In this document: positions 36,591-43,955 of the stretch, piece by piece
Layout: each line of letters opens with the position of its first letter
How positions within the stretch are numbered: position 1 is the first letter of the stretch
The notes under the pieces: model-generated
What the model was told of the DNA's origin: nothing
What the model saw: only the letters and a program-made list of their open reading frames with translations
Databases searched by the model: none
Program-made: the position numbers and the translations under genes
Origin: Treponema sp.
GTDB lineage: Bacteria; Spirochaetota; Spirochaetia; Treponematales; Treponemataceae
DNA length: 64,000 nt
Direction: 5' to 3'
NCBI GenBank assembly: GCA_017469785.1
Contig: JAFUFU010000008.1
Location: 130,642 to 194,641, forward strand

Positions 36591-38457
36591 TGTGCTTTTC
36601 AAAATAAGTAACTAATTCTTCTAATTCCTTTGTAATATTCTTTTCAAATAACATCTGTGGATTATATGTTATCGGCTTTTCATCTGCTTTAAATTTATCT
36701 CTTAATTTTTTTAGATTTTCGTAGTCTGGAATATATTCTTTTGTGAATGGTTCATTCCCATATGTTTTTCCATATCTTTCAGAAAAAGCATTAATTATTT
36801 TTTCTCGTGTTGAAATATCGATTTTTTGTAATTCTTTATAAAATTCCTCTATATCAATGAAACTTAGAATAGGTTGCTTGTAGTATTTATAAGTTCCATT
36901 TACATGAATTATATTTTTAATGAATTCATCAATATTCTTCGATATATTTGTAATATCATTTATAAAATCTATTTTTGCATGTCTATTTACATTATTCTCA
37001 TTAAATTCTTTTAGTTGCTTTCGTACAAGGGAAAGTTCCTCAATATCAGTTGAATACGCATAACCGCCATATCCAATTTCAATTGAGCCCCAATCTGGGA
37101 GAGGAATTATTGATTCTTTTTTTTCTTTCAAAAGATTATTAATAATTGAGATAATTGAATCAACACTATCAGGAATTAATTCCCATTTTGAAAAAATAAT
37201 CATATAATTTGCAAAAAGGAGAATCTCGCCAGGATGAACATATTTCCCTTCTTCAAATTCTGAAAAAACCTTTTTAACAAGTGGTTCGAATTCAACATTA
37301 GAAAAACTTCGCCAATCATTTATAAGTTTAAATAAATTTGAAATTTCTTTTGATTCATTCTGTTGTTTTCGTATAGAGAGTTCATCTTCATACTTTTTAT
37401 TTAACCATTCTTTATTGTAGTAGCCTTCGAAAATCAGTTTATTCCAAGCATCTAACAAAGGTATATGTGTTAAATAACTTTCGAAAAAATATGAATCCTT
37501 TTTTTGATTCTGTTGTTCATTTAGCCATTCAGTATATTCTTTATATGACTTATGATATTTATAATAGCCTGTCAAAATGGAATTTATATCATCGCCTTTG
37601 TGAATTTCTTCTAAATTTCTTTGAATATATAAAATAAGGAATATTTCAAAAATGTATTCTTTATCATTCTCTTCAAGGGAATTTTCAATTAAAGATATAA
37701 AAATATTTAGATTATATAAAGCTTGCCATATAGTTCGTAAATTATTGCACTTTAAGATTTCTGATATTTCAAATGTTTTTGCGGAGAAAAACTTTTTCTC
37801 TTGTAAAGATAACTCTGAAAGGAAAGAATCTATAGCATTTTTCTTATCTGGTTCAAGTTCAAATTCTACACCTATAGTTTTTTCTTTTATTCTTAAATAT
37901 TCTTTTTTCTTCTCATCATCTTTATCATATATGTTTTCTTCATTTCCTATAAAAATAATTCTAGTATCGGATTCTGTGATAATTTCAGAAAAATAACCAA
38001 AAATTTGATTTGGAGTAAGAATAGCGCGTTCAAAATCATCAACAATAATCAGTTTCTTTGAAATAGAATTTACTTTATCACCTGATTTTAATTCAAAAAG
38101 ACCATCAGAAGATAAAGAAATATCATCCTTGCTGTCTCCATTCAAATCTATTGTTGTTCCTAATTTTATAGCAGACTTTACAACTGCACCAAATAACTTA
38201 ACGGCTTTAGAAGATAAAATCGGATGAATAGCTTGATATATTTTCATATCGATTTCATCTGTAGATTTTACTCCGAATAAGGATATTTTGATAATATCAT
38301 TACTCTTAACATCTGTATCATCAGTATATTCTTCCAACAATTTATTTATAAAATATGTTTTCCCAGTTCCCCATTTTCCATTAAGAAAAACTGCATAATG
38401 AGGATTTTCTTGTGATTCAATAAATTTCTTGCAATAATCGCGAATATGTTCATTCAT
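36556..38457 (-). CDS. KAP-family P-loop NTPase
   Basis: A 633-residue P-loop NTPase. Walker A GKWGTGKT is at residues 27-34 and Walker B KLIIVDDFERA near 130-140, the KAP layout. The rest is helical, without clear membrane segments. KAP NTPases are linked to membranes and phage defence. The start at 38457 has AGAGGAAG upstream. The final residues (CGVSPQKG) are encoded by a family B repeat, so the original C-terminus was probably replaced. The gene is strongly A+T rich and follows the DUF4062 gene by 33 bases, forming a cassette with it and the HEPN-like gene. Confidence 0.8.
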   Translation of the reverse strand: MNEHIRDYCKKFIESQENPHYAVFLNGKWGTGKTYFINKLLEEYTDDTDVKSNDIIKISLFGVKSTDEIDMKIYQAIHPILSSKAVKLFGAVVKSAIKLGTTIDLNGDSKDDISLSSDGLFELKSGDKVNSISKKLIIVDDFERAILTPNQIFGYFSEIITESDTRIIFIGNEENIYDKDDEKKKEYLRIKEKTIGVEFELEPDKKNAIDSFLSELSLQEKKFFSAKTFEISEILKCNNLRTIWQALYNLNIFISLIENSLEENDKEYIFEIFLILYIQRNLEEIHKGDDINSILTGYYKYHKSYKEYTEWLNEQQNQKKDSYFFESYLTHIPLLDAWNKLIFEGYYNKEWLNKKYEDELSIRKQQNESKEISNLFKLINDWRSFSNVEFEPLVKKVFSEFEEGKYVHPGEILLFANYMIIFSKWELIPDSVDSIISIINNLLKEKKESIIPLPDWGSIEIGYGGYAYSTDIEELSLVRKQLKEFNENNVNRHAKIDFINDITNISKNIDEFIKNIIHVNGTYKYYKQPILSFIDIEEFYKELQKIDISTREKIINAFSERYGKTYGNEPFTKEYIPDYENLKKLRDKFKADEKPITYNPQMLFEKNITKELEELVTYFEKHMERCGVSPQKG

Positions 38458-38490
38458 AATACTTCCTCTTATAATGACCATTTTATAATT

Positions 38491-39279
38491 CTAATTTTGT
38501 ATTAATTGATCTATAGCCCTAAAACCTTTTGCACTCATATCAAATATTTCTCTTTTTGAACTTCTTGAAACAATCAATCCTTTTTCCTCTAAAGAATCTA
38601 CTGCTTCCTTAATAAAGGCTATTGTTTTTAAATCATTAATTAATTCTCCATTAAGATTTATACCGTTAATTAATCTTACGTAATATAAATAACCATTCTT
38701 TTGTATTGACAATAATATATTTTTTTCAATTTCAGAAATATCATGATTGATTGGCTGAAAAGAAGAGTTTCCTTGTGTTAATTCATTAGCAATTAATTGG
38801 ATTTCATCATTCAATAAACTCTTAAACTCGTCTTCTGATGAAAAATCTTTATAAAATGCACTCCCTTGAATAGATTTCTTATAATCTTGAAGTTTTTGAT
38901 ATTGATCTGAATTAAATTTGTCTGGAGAAACTTGCTTATTGCTAAAATATATTAAGGCTCTTTTACCTTGTTGAATATGCTTTGTTATTTCTTCAACAGA
39001 ACCGCTTGAGTATTCTGTTGTTGGTGTTCCTAGTTTTGTCCAGAAAATCGCGATAATTAAATCTGCTTGTTCTAATAATTGATGATTCAAACTTTCTTGT
39101 GGATGGACACCCGAATCAGCATGAGCATTAATATCATATCCTAAAACTGAGAAAACAATATTATGAAATCGGGAGTTTAATTCATTCCATCTGTAAAGGA
39201 CATTTTTCGCTATTTCTCTTTCCTCTGATATATCAGAAGGTGAAACTATCATTACATTAAAACAATTTGCTTGATACAT
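38491..39279 (-). CDS. DUF4062 (TIR-like) protein with C-terminal winged helix
   Basis: A 262-residue protein. Residues 5-130 fit the DUF4062 / TIR-like pattern: FNVMIVSPSDISEEREIAKNVLYRWNELNS, then ADLIIAIFWTKLGTPTTEYSSGSVEEI and KRALIYFS. The last 75 residues look like a winged-helix module (AVDSLEEKGLIVSRSSKREIFDMS). Related TIR-like domains occur in anti-phage signalling and NAD cleavage; catalysis is not shown here. It stands between the HEPN-like and KAP genes, 19 and 33 bases apart, so the three are likely co-expressed. Confidence 0.75.
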   Translation of the reverse strand: MYQANCFNVMIVSPSDISEEREIAKNVLYRWNELNSRFHNIVFSVLGYDINAHADSGVHPQESLNHQLLEQADLIIAIFWTKLGTPTTEYSSGSVEEITKHIQQGKRALIYFSNKQVSPDKFNSDQYQKLQDYKKSIQGSAFYKDFSSEDEFKSLLNDEIQLIANELTQGNSSFQPINHDISEIEKNILLSIQKNGYLYYVRLINGINLNGELINDLKTIAFIKEAVDSLEEKGLIVSRSSKREIFDMSAKGFRAIDQLIQN

Positions 39280-39298
39280 TTTATTCCTCCATAATTGT

Positions 39299-40468
39299 TT
39301 AATTATATTTTACATTACCTTTATCAATAACCAATTCACAATAACCTTCATTAAAAGATTTCGAAAATTTTAATCCTTCAAATCGTTGTTCCAATTCCAT
39401 TCCTGCCAAATCCCCTGCCAAATCAATTTCAGACTGGATATTATCTTCTGTTATTTCATTTTTTGATTTATGCTTATTTTTTAATCTGATTTGCCCATTA
39501 AACTCATTGCTTTCAACAAATAATTTTTTTCTTAATTCAAAAGGTAATGTTGCAGGTATTCTTTTATTTATACGATATCTACAAAGTTCCCAAGAGAGAA
39601 TCATTCTGTGGTGTTTATTTGTTTTTTCTTTTTCTAAAGACTTATTTAATTGTTGTATAAAAGCTGGTTCTTGAAATTCTGGTTGAGAATTTATATATTC
39701 CTGTCTCATTTCATCAGCTCTCTTGTTTGCATCTAGAATTTGATTATATGAAGAATCTGTATATTTAAAAATGTATGGAGAGTCATCAGATTCTAAGTTT
39801 CCCGTTATTGCTTTCCCGTTTACAACATCAACAGTATATTTATTTATATCTGGCTTTTTTAATGAAAAAACTTTAGAGCCAAAAGAAAAGTCTAACTTGT
39901 TTGTTTCTAAAAACTTTATATTAATTCTTTCGTTTTTATAATTTATATTCAGTAAATATAAAGCTCCTAAGGCATGAATAAAATTCTTGACTGTACCATT
40001 ACAAATAGATGAATATCTATCATGCTTCACAGCTTGATATGCTTTTTCCCAATCTGTACCTTGACGTTTGTGAGCTTCTTTTAATGGTTTAAATACTCGA
40101 TACTGATCATCTGTTAAATTAAAAGCTGGGCAAGTAATCAATACAGCTTTTTTTGATGATTTACACTTTATATCTAATTGTTTTAAGCAATCTTCATCAA
40201 AAAATAAATCTTTATCACCTCTTGCTTTTGTTCCACCTAATTCAAAATATAATTCTTTGGAAATAGCTTCAATTTCTACGCAAGTTCTGACAATCAAATC
40301 TGCAATATGTGGAGAAAAAACTTCAAGTTGTTTAGTATAGCTTTCGCTTTTTAATGAACCTTTACTATATATTAATTTTTCATCCGTGATATAAATATAT
40401 TTGGATAACTCAAGCAATTCTTTTTCGAGATTAAGATAAGTTTGCCAAAACATTTCTGCCTTATTCAT
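39299..40468 (-). CDS. HEPN-like island protein
   Basis: A 389-residue A+T-rich protein. The middle part (about 135-180) reads GTDWEKAYQAVKHDRYSSICNG, then FIHALGALYLL; this WxxxxxxVKHxR pattern and the helical surroundings resemble HEPN domains, which include RNases of toxin and defence systems. The C-terminal 200 residues are unassigned. Its ATG directly follows the hsdS stop, so it is read from the hsdS transcript. HEPN assignment is tentative. Confidence 0.55.
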   Translation of the reverse strand: MNKAEMFWQTYLNLEKELLELSKYIYITDEKLIYSKGSLKSESYTKQLEVFSPHIADLIVRTCVEIEAISKELYFELGGTKARGDKDLFFDEDCLKQLDIKCKSSKKAVLITCPAFNLTDDQYRVFKPLKEAHKRQGTDWEKAYQAVKHDRYSSICNGTVKNFIHALGALYLLNINYKNERINIKFLETNKLDFSFGSKVFSLKKPDINKYTVDVVNGKAITGNLESDDSPYIFKYTDSSYNQILDANKRADEMRQEYINSQPEFQEPAFIQQLNKSLEKEKTNKHHRMILSWELCRYRINKRIPATLPFELRKKLFVESNEFNGQIRLKNKHKSKNEITEDNIQSEIDLAGDLAGMELEQRFEGLKFSKSFNEGYCELVIDKGNVKYN

Positions 40469-41902
40469 TTACCCCTCCAGATTTTCTTTTATTATACCAA
40501 AGATAAGTTTATCAGACAGTAATTTGCGGTCTTGGATTTGATTTTCTAGGGGTGTTACTTTTGCGAGTAGTGTTTCTACTTTGTTTACTATTTCATCTTG
40601 TTCTTTTAATGGAGGAAGTGGAACTGGGATTTTATTCATATTTGCTTGATTCATTTTTGGCTGAGCAGTTCCTGTTATATAGTCTTCAAGACTTATTGCA
40701 TTGATAAAATACATAACATATTTCATAACAATAAAATGCTCATCAAAATCAATAACATGAGCATGATTATTAACCCAGAATTTTCCACTCGCAATAAATG
40801 CAATTGGTGTACTTCGATTAATTAAATTTGCACCATCTTCACCAATTAAAAGTAAAGTATCATCAAAAATATATTTATCAACTTTATCAATTACTCCAGA
40901 GGCTCCGTAATAATCATATATCTTATTTAAATTTTCACGTTCTTCTAGAGATAAAGGAATTCTTTCAGAATCTCTGTTTATTGATATTTCTCCGAAATGT
41001 ACCCATTTCCAGCCTTCAGGAATTTCAAATGGTTTTTCGTCATCTGTAATTGGAGTAAGTGATTTTGAGCGGGCGTTGTTCGTTCGCTTGCGCTCACTAT
41101 CGAGTTTTTCTTCGAAAAACTCGCGGGAATTATCTGGGGTTTTAGGGGCTTTGCCCCTAGGAGAGGGGGTAGCGGACAAGCCAACAAAGCGGAGAGAATC
41201 GGCACTGCTTGCAGTGGCGATTCGTGGAGCGACTTGGCTTGGGAGCGAGGGGGAGACTTCCCCCTTCTGTATCTGCTCAAACAATGCTTCGGCATCGTAG
41301 TCGGGATTGCCTTTTTGGACTGGATTTTGTTTGCGCCAATCGGCGGTGAGTTTTCCTTCTATGGCTTGTTGCAGGATGTTCTGGCGGAGAAGTTTTGCGT
41401 ATTCGGTCTGCTTTTCATATTCGGCGGAGAGTTCTTTTTGCTTTTCCTGGAGCGAGACAAAAAGATTTGAAAGTTCCCTCTGGCGTTCTATTGGTGGCAG
41501 GGGAAATTCTACGGTTGCGATATCTTTCATTGAAAGAGAAACATTTGCAGCGCCTTTCATCAGAGGAACGAGAATTATGTCTTTGTAAAATTGAAGATAC
41601 TGATGGAGATAACGTGCATCCAGTTCCTGCGGATTGTTTGGGATTACGGCACAGAGAATTGTTCCAAGCGCAAACTTTCCGCTTTGATAATGTACATTTT
41701 TGAGCGACTTTTTGCCATGACCGCTGGAGCTTACAAGCGGAATGCATACGGCTTCGCAATCAAACTGATATGTTGAACAAGTTTTTCTTTCTTCGGCAGT
41801 AACTACAAGTGGATATTCTCCTGGCTCTGCACTTGCGATTCCGGTTGTGCCTTTTACGATTTTGCAGATGTCACCAATTTTTACTTTTTTCCATTCGCTC
41901 AT
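40469..41902 (-). CDS. hsdS: Type I restriction specificity subunit S with in-frame repeat insertion
   Basis: A 477-residue HsdS that picks the DNA target for HsdM and HsdR. The first target recognition domain starts SEWKKVKIGDICKIVKGTTG, followed by a conserved helix (NILQQAIEGKLTADWRK). The second begins PEGWKWVHFGEI and ends with another helical repeat (LPPLKEQDEIVNKVETLL). Between them, where a short linker ending ITDDEKPFEIPEGW is usual, some 65 extra residues (SPSLPSQVAPRIATASSADS...) are encoded by a family B repeat read antisense. The frame stays open. The insertion may alter spacing of the two domains. The start at 41902 is at MSEWKK. Confidence 0.88.
   Translation of the reverse strand: MSEWKKVKIGDICKIVKGTTGIASAEPGEYPLVVTAEERKTCSTYQFDCEAVCIPLVSSSGHGKKSLKNVHYQSGKFALGTILCAVIPNNPQELDARYLHQYLQFYKDIILVPLMKGAANVSLSMKDIATVEFPLPPIERQRELSNLFVSLQEKQKELSAEYEKQTEYAKLLRQNILQQAIEGKLTADWRKQNPVQKGNPDYDAEALFEQIQKGEVSPSLPSQVAPRIATASSADSLRFVGLSATPSPRGKAPKTPDNSREFFEEKLDSERKRTNNARSKSLTPITDDEKPFEIPEGWKWVHFGEISINRDSERIPLSLEERENLNKIYDYYGASGVIDKVDKYIFDDTLLLIGEDGANLINRSTPIAFIASGKFWVNNHAHVIDFDEHFIVMKYVMYFINAISLEDYITGTAQPKMNQANMNKIPVPLPPLKEQDEIVNKVETLLAKVTPLENQIQDRKLLSDKLIFGIIKENLEG
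41076..41265. repeat. Family B repeat inside hsdS
   Basis: The plus strand has GAGTTTTTC-TT-CGAAAAACTC, a GGGGCTTTGCCCC hairpin, and then the core GGGGGTAGCGGACAAGCCAA, GCGGAGAGAATCGGCACTGC and GGCGATTCGTGGAGCGACTTG. The core matches 36462-36590. It lies in the hsdS interdomain linker without breaking the frame. Edges are approximate. Confidence 0.8.
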
Positions 41903-41906
41903 TATG

Positions 41907-42533
41907 TTATTCCTCTTCACCCAAGAATTCAGCAAGTGTTTTCGGAATAACACCTTGTCTTATTTTTAGAGCGCAGAATTCTTTATATAAAGCTTTGAGA
42001 GCTTTTCGTTTTTCTTTGTTGCCGCCGGATTTGTAGGCTATTCCGAGGATTGTTTCAAAACCTACTACAATAATATCTTTCAAATCTTCTATTTCGTTGC
42101 AGACATCGCAGGCATCTGAATCTTTTGAAGAAAAATAAGGAATGGCATAATAGCAGGCATAAGCTAAAGAATGGACTTCGCCTTGATTCTTTGTTTTTGA
42201 AAAAGGCGCATACATTAATTCATGGTCGTGAATTTCGTTGAATATGCGCATGAATTCCGGATCTTTATCGAACAAATCTTTGTCTGAAACTATTTCAATA
42301 TTTTTACCAATGTGCTCGTCTATTATCTTTTTTGTATCTGAATCAAGTTCTTTATACACAACTTCATGCAGTTTTATGTTTTCAAAATAAGAAAGTACGT
42401 CATTCATCCAGTTTTTTTCCATATTATCAAGAGAATATTCTGGATTTGTCTGACGCTTTTCAATTCCCACCATGAAGATACATGTATCAATTATGATAGG
42501 CGAATCTTTCTTTATTTCGGAAAACTTATTCAT
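41907..42533 (-). CDS. PIN-like domain protein
   Basis: A 208-residue protein. IIIDTCIFMVGIEKR (about 13-27) matches the first PIN motif with the acidic metal-binding Asp16; GEVHSLAYACYYAIPYFSSKDSDA (about 120-143) gives further acidic residues. PIN domains are RNases in many toxin modules. It overlaps the ImmA-type peptidase gene by 8 bases, and hsdS starts 5 bases beyond its end. With the XRE regulator it looks like a three-gene toxin-type unit. The exact PIN subfamily is unknown. Confidence 0.62.
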   Translation of the reverse strand: MNKFSEIKKDSPIIIDTCIFMVGIEKRQTNPEYSLDNMEKNWMNDVLSYFENIKLHEVVYKELDSDTKKIIDEHIGKNIEIVSDKDLFDKDPEFMRIFNEIHDHELMYAPFSKTKNQGEVHSLAYACYYAIPYFSSKDSDACDVCNEIEDLKDIIVVGFETILGIAYKSGGNKEKRKALKALYKEFCALKIRQGVIPKTLAEFLGEEE

Positions 42534-43389
42534 CGGTTACCAGACCCTCGTTTATTTTAGATTCTGACAAACCGAATTTCTTTATGATTTCATTCAAGGT
42601 AGAATCGTCTAGCCTTCCTTTGTTATACAAAAGAGGAACTAAATCATAGAGCTGTTCGTTGATATAAACATTCTTGTTTGAATACAACTCCTTTACACGG
42701 ACATTTTCTTCTGCAAATTCGAGAAGAATCTTTTTTACTTCATCATAATGTTTAAGTAAATAATCTGTATTTGAAATGTCCTCTTCTTTTAGTCTATATA
42801 AAACTGCTTTCAAAGGAATGCAATATTTAGCTACTAATACAAAACAGAATGCAATTTGTTTATAAAGAGGAGTTGTAGGAAATTTTCCTTCTGCAAATTG
42901 TAAAAATGATTTTAACTCATTTCGCAAAGCTTCTTCAGGCAAAAGGAATTCTGCTGCAAATCGATTTGCTTTTATTTCTTCTTTATCATTTTTACTGAAT
43001 GAACATACAAATGAGTCCAGAGAACTTTCTATAAAACTGTAAGAATAATGATATAACTCGTGCGCAGCTGCGAATACTTGATTTATAAGAGGTTTGTCAG
43101 AATTTATAACGATATATTTTTTTAATGATTTAGCTGAATATTTTATAATCATTGCATCTAAATCTGATTTCTTGAAATCCTGAAGCTGAAAAACAATATC
43201 ACCCTTCTGTTCAAGAAATGAAAAAATATTAGTACCTATTGGTGTATTTAATCCGTATATGGCCCTTGAATCTCTTGCTCTGTTTTTCAGAAGTTCAATT
43301 TCATCTTTTACAAGAAGATTTTCATCAAAGGTATAATTGTTTTGAGACAAATTATTAATTATAGAATCGATGTCGTTTTTTGAACTCAT
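42526..43389 (-). CDS. ImmA/IrrE-type metallopeptidase
   Basis: A 287-residue protein with the zinc motif HELYH (110-114) and the third-ligand region EIKANRFAAEFLLPEEAL (about 134-151), as in ImmA/IrrE (COG2856) peptidases. These cut repressor partners such as XRE regulators and so switch on mobile elements or toxins. It overlaps the XRE gene by 4 bases (ATGA), which supports their pairing. The C-terminal third is unassigned. Confidence 0.85.
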   Translation of the reverse strand: MSSKNDIDSIINNLSQNNYTFDENLLVKDEIELLKNRARDSRAIYGLNTPIGTNIFSFLEQKGDIVFQLQDFKKSDLDAMIIKYSAKSLKKYIVINSDKPLINQVFAAAHELYHYSYSFIESSLDSFVCSFSKNDKEEIKANRFAAEFLLPEEALRNELKSFLQFAEGKFPTTPLYKQIAFCFVLVAKYCIPLKAVLYRLKEEDISNTDYLLKHYDEVKKILLEFAEENVRVKELYSNKNVYINEQLYDLVPLLYNKGRLDDSTLNEIIKKFGLSESKINEGLVTDE

Positions 43390-43727
43390 TTATTCACCCT
43401 ATCATAAAGCGCAAACAGATATTCACGCATACCGATTTTTTCAAGAACAGATTCCAGCGCTTTTTTATCTGTTGGCTGAATCTTTCCCATCAGATAAGCC
43501 GATGGCATTTCATTTGTTGCTTCCCAGTATTCTTCTGAACGGCGGCCTGTAATTCTGCAATAATTTGCAAACACTTCTTTTGAAGGGGCCCTTTTTCCCT
43601 GTTCAAAAAGTGAAACTAAAGTGTGGTTGTCTAATTCCAATTTACTAGCAAACTCTGACTGTGTCAGATTATTTGCCTTGCGGAATTCTTTGACATCAGC
43701 TGAAAATTTCTGTAAATTAAAATTCAT
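43386..43727 (-). CDS. XRE-family transcriptional regulator
   Basis: A 113-residue protein with an N-terminal HTH (NNLTQSEFASKLELDNHTLVSLFEQGKRAPSKEV, about 19-52). It probably represses its own promoter, where a perfect 17-base palindrome lies, and is the likely target of the adjacent ImmA-type peptidase. The C-terminal part may be the dimer or cleavage region. Confidence 0.85.
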   Translation of the reverse strand: MNFNLQKFSADVKEFRKANNLTQSEFASKLELDNHTLVSLFEQGKRAPSKEVFANYCRITGRRSEEYWEATNEMPSAYLMGKIQPTDKKALESVLEKIGMREYLFALYDRVNK

Positions 43728-43749
43728 AGTTTATCCTTCCTTAATAGAT

Positions 43750-43791
43750 ATTATATCATATAAATCGTCAAAAATGTTACAAATTGTAACA
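43750..43791 (-). promoter_or_regulatory. Promoter and operator of the XRE-ImmA-PIN unit
   Basis: On the minus strand TGTTACAATTTGTAACA (43791-43775) is a perfect palindrome with eight-base arms, 20 bases before a TATAAT (43755-43750), covering the -35 position. This is the layout of an autorepressed XRE promoter. The stretch 43792-43955 holds only a weak CCCAA/TTGGG hairpin and no gene. Confidence 0.75.
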
Positions 43792-43955
43792 AAATTTATT
43801 ATAAAATTCAAGAATCTGTTTATTACCAAAAATTGCGTATTTTTACCGTTTTAGGTAATTAGATACCCTATATTTCAAGAACATGTCCCAATTTCTTGAT
43901 TGTTGGGATATATAAACATTATCATGTACTTTTTTTTTGTTTTTTTGGTACACGT

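Noticed and set aside
36434..36602. Longer start for the RhuM protein reaching into the repeat
   Set aside because: The added 56 residues are low-complexity products of the family B repeat and a good ribosome binding site lies at 36434.
41076..41300. hsdS interpreted as two genes broken by the repeat
   Set aside because: The frame is open across the repeat and both recognition domains are in the same frame, so a single protein is more likely.
43860..43955. Possible CRISPR or repeat array in the A+T-rich gap before hsdR's end
   Set aside because: No regularly spaced direct repeats; only a weak hairpin and homopolymer T runs.
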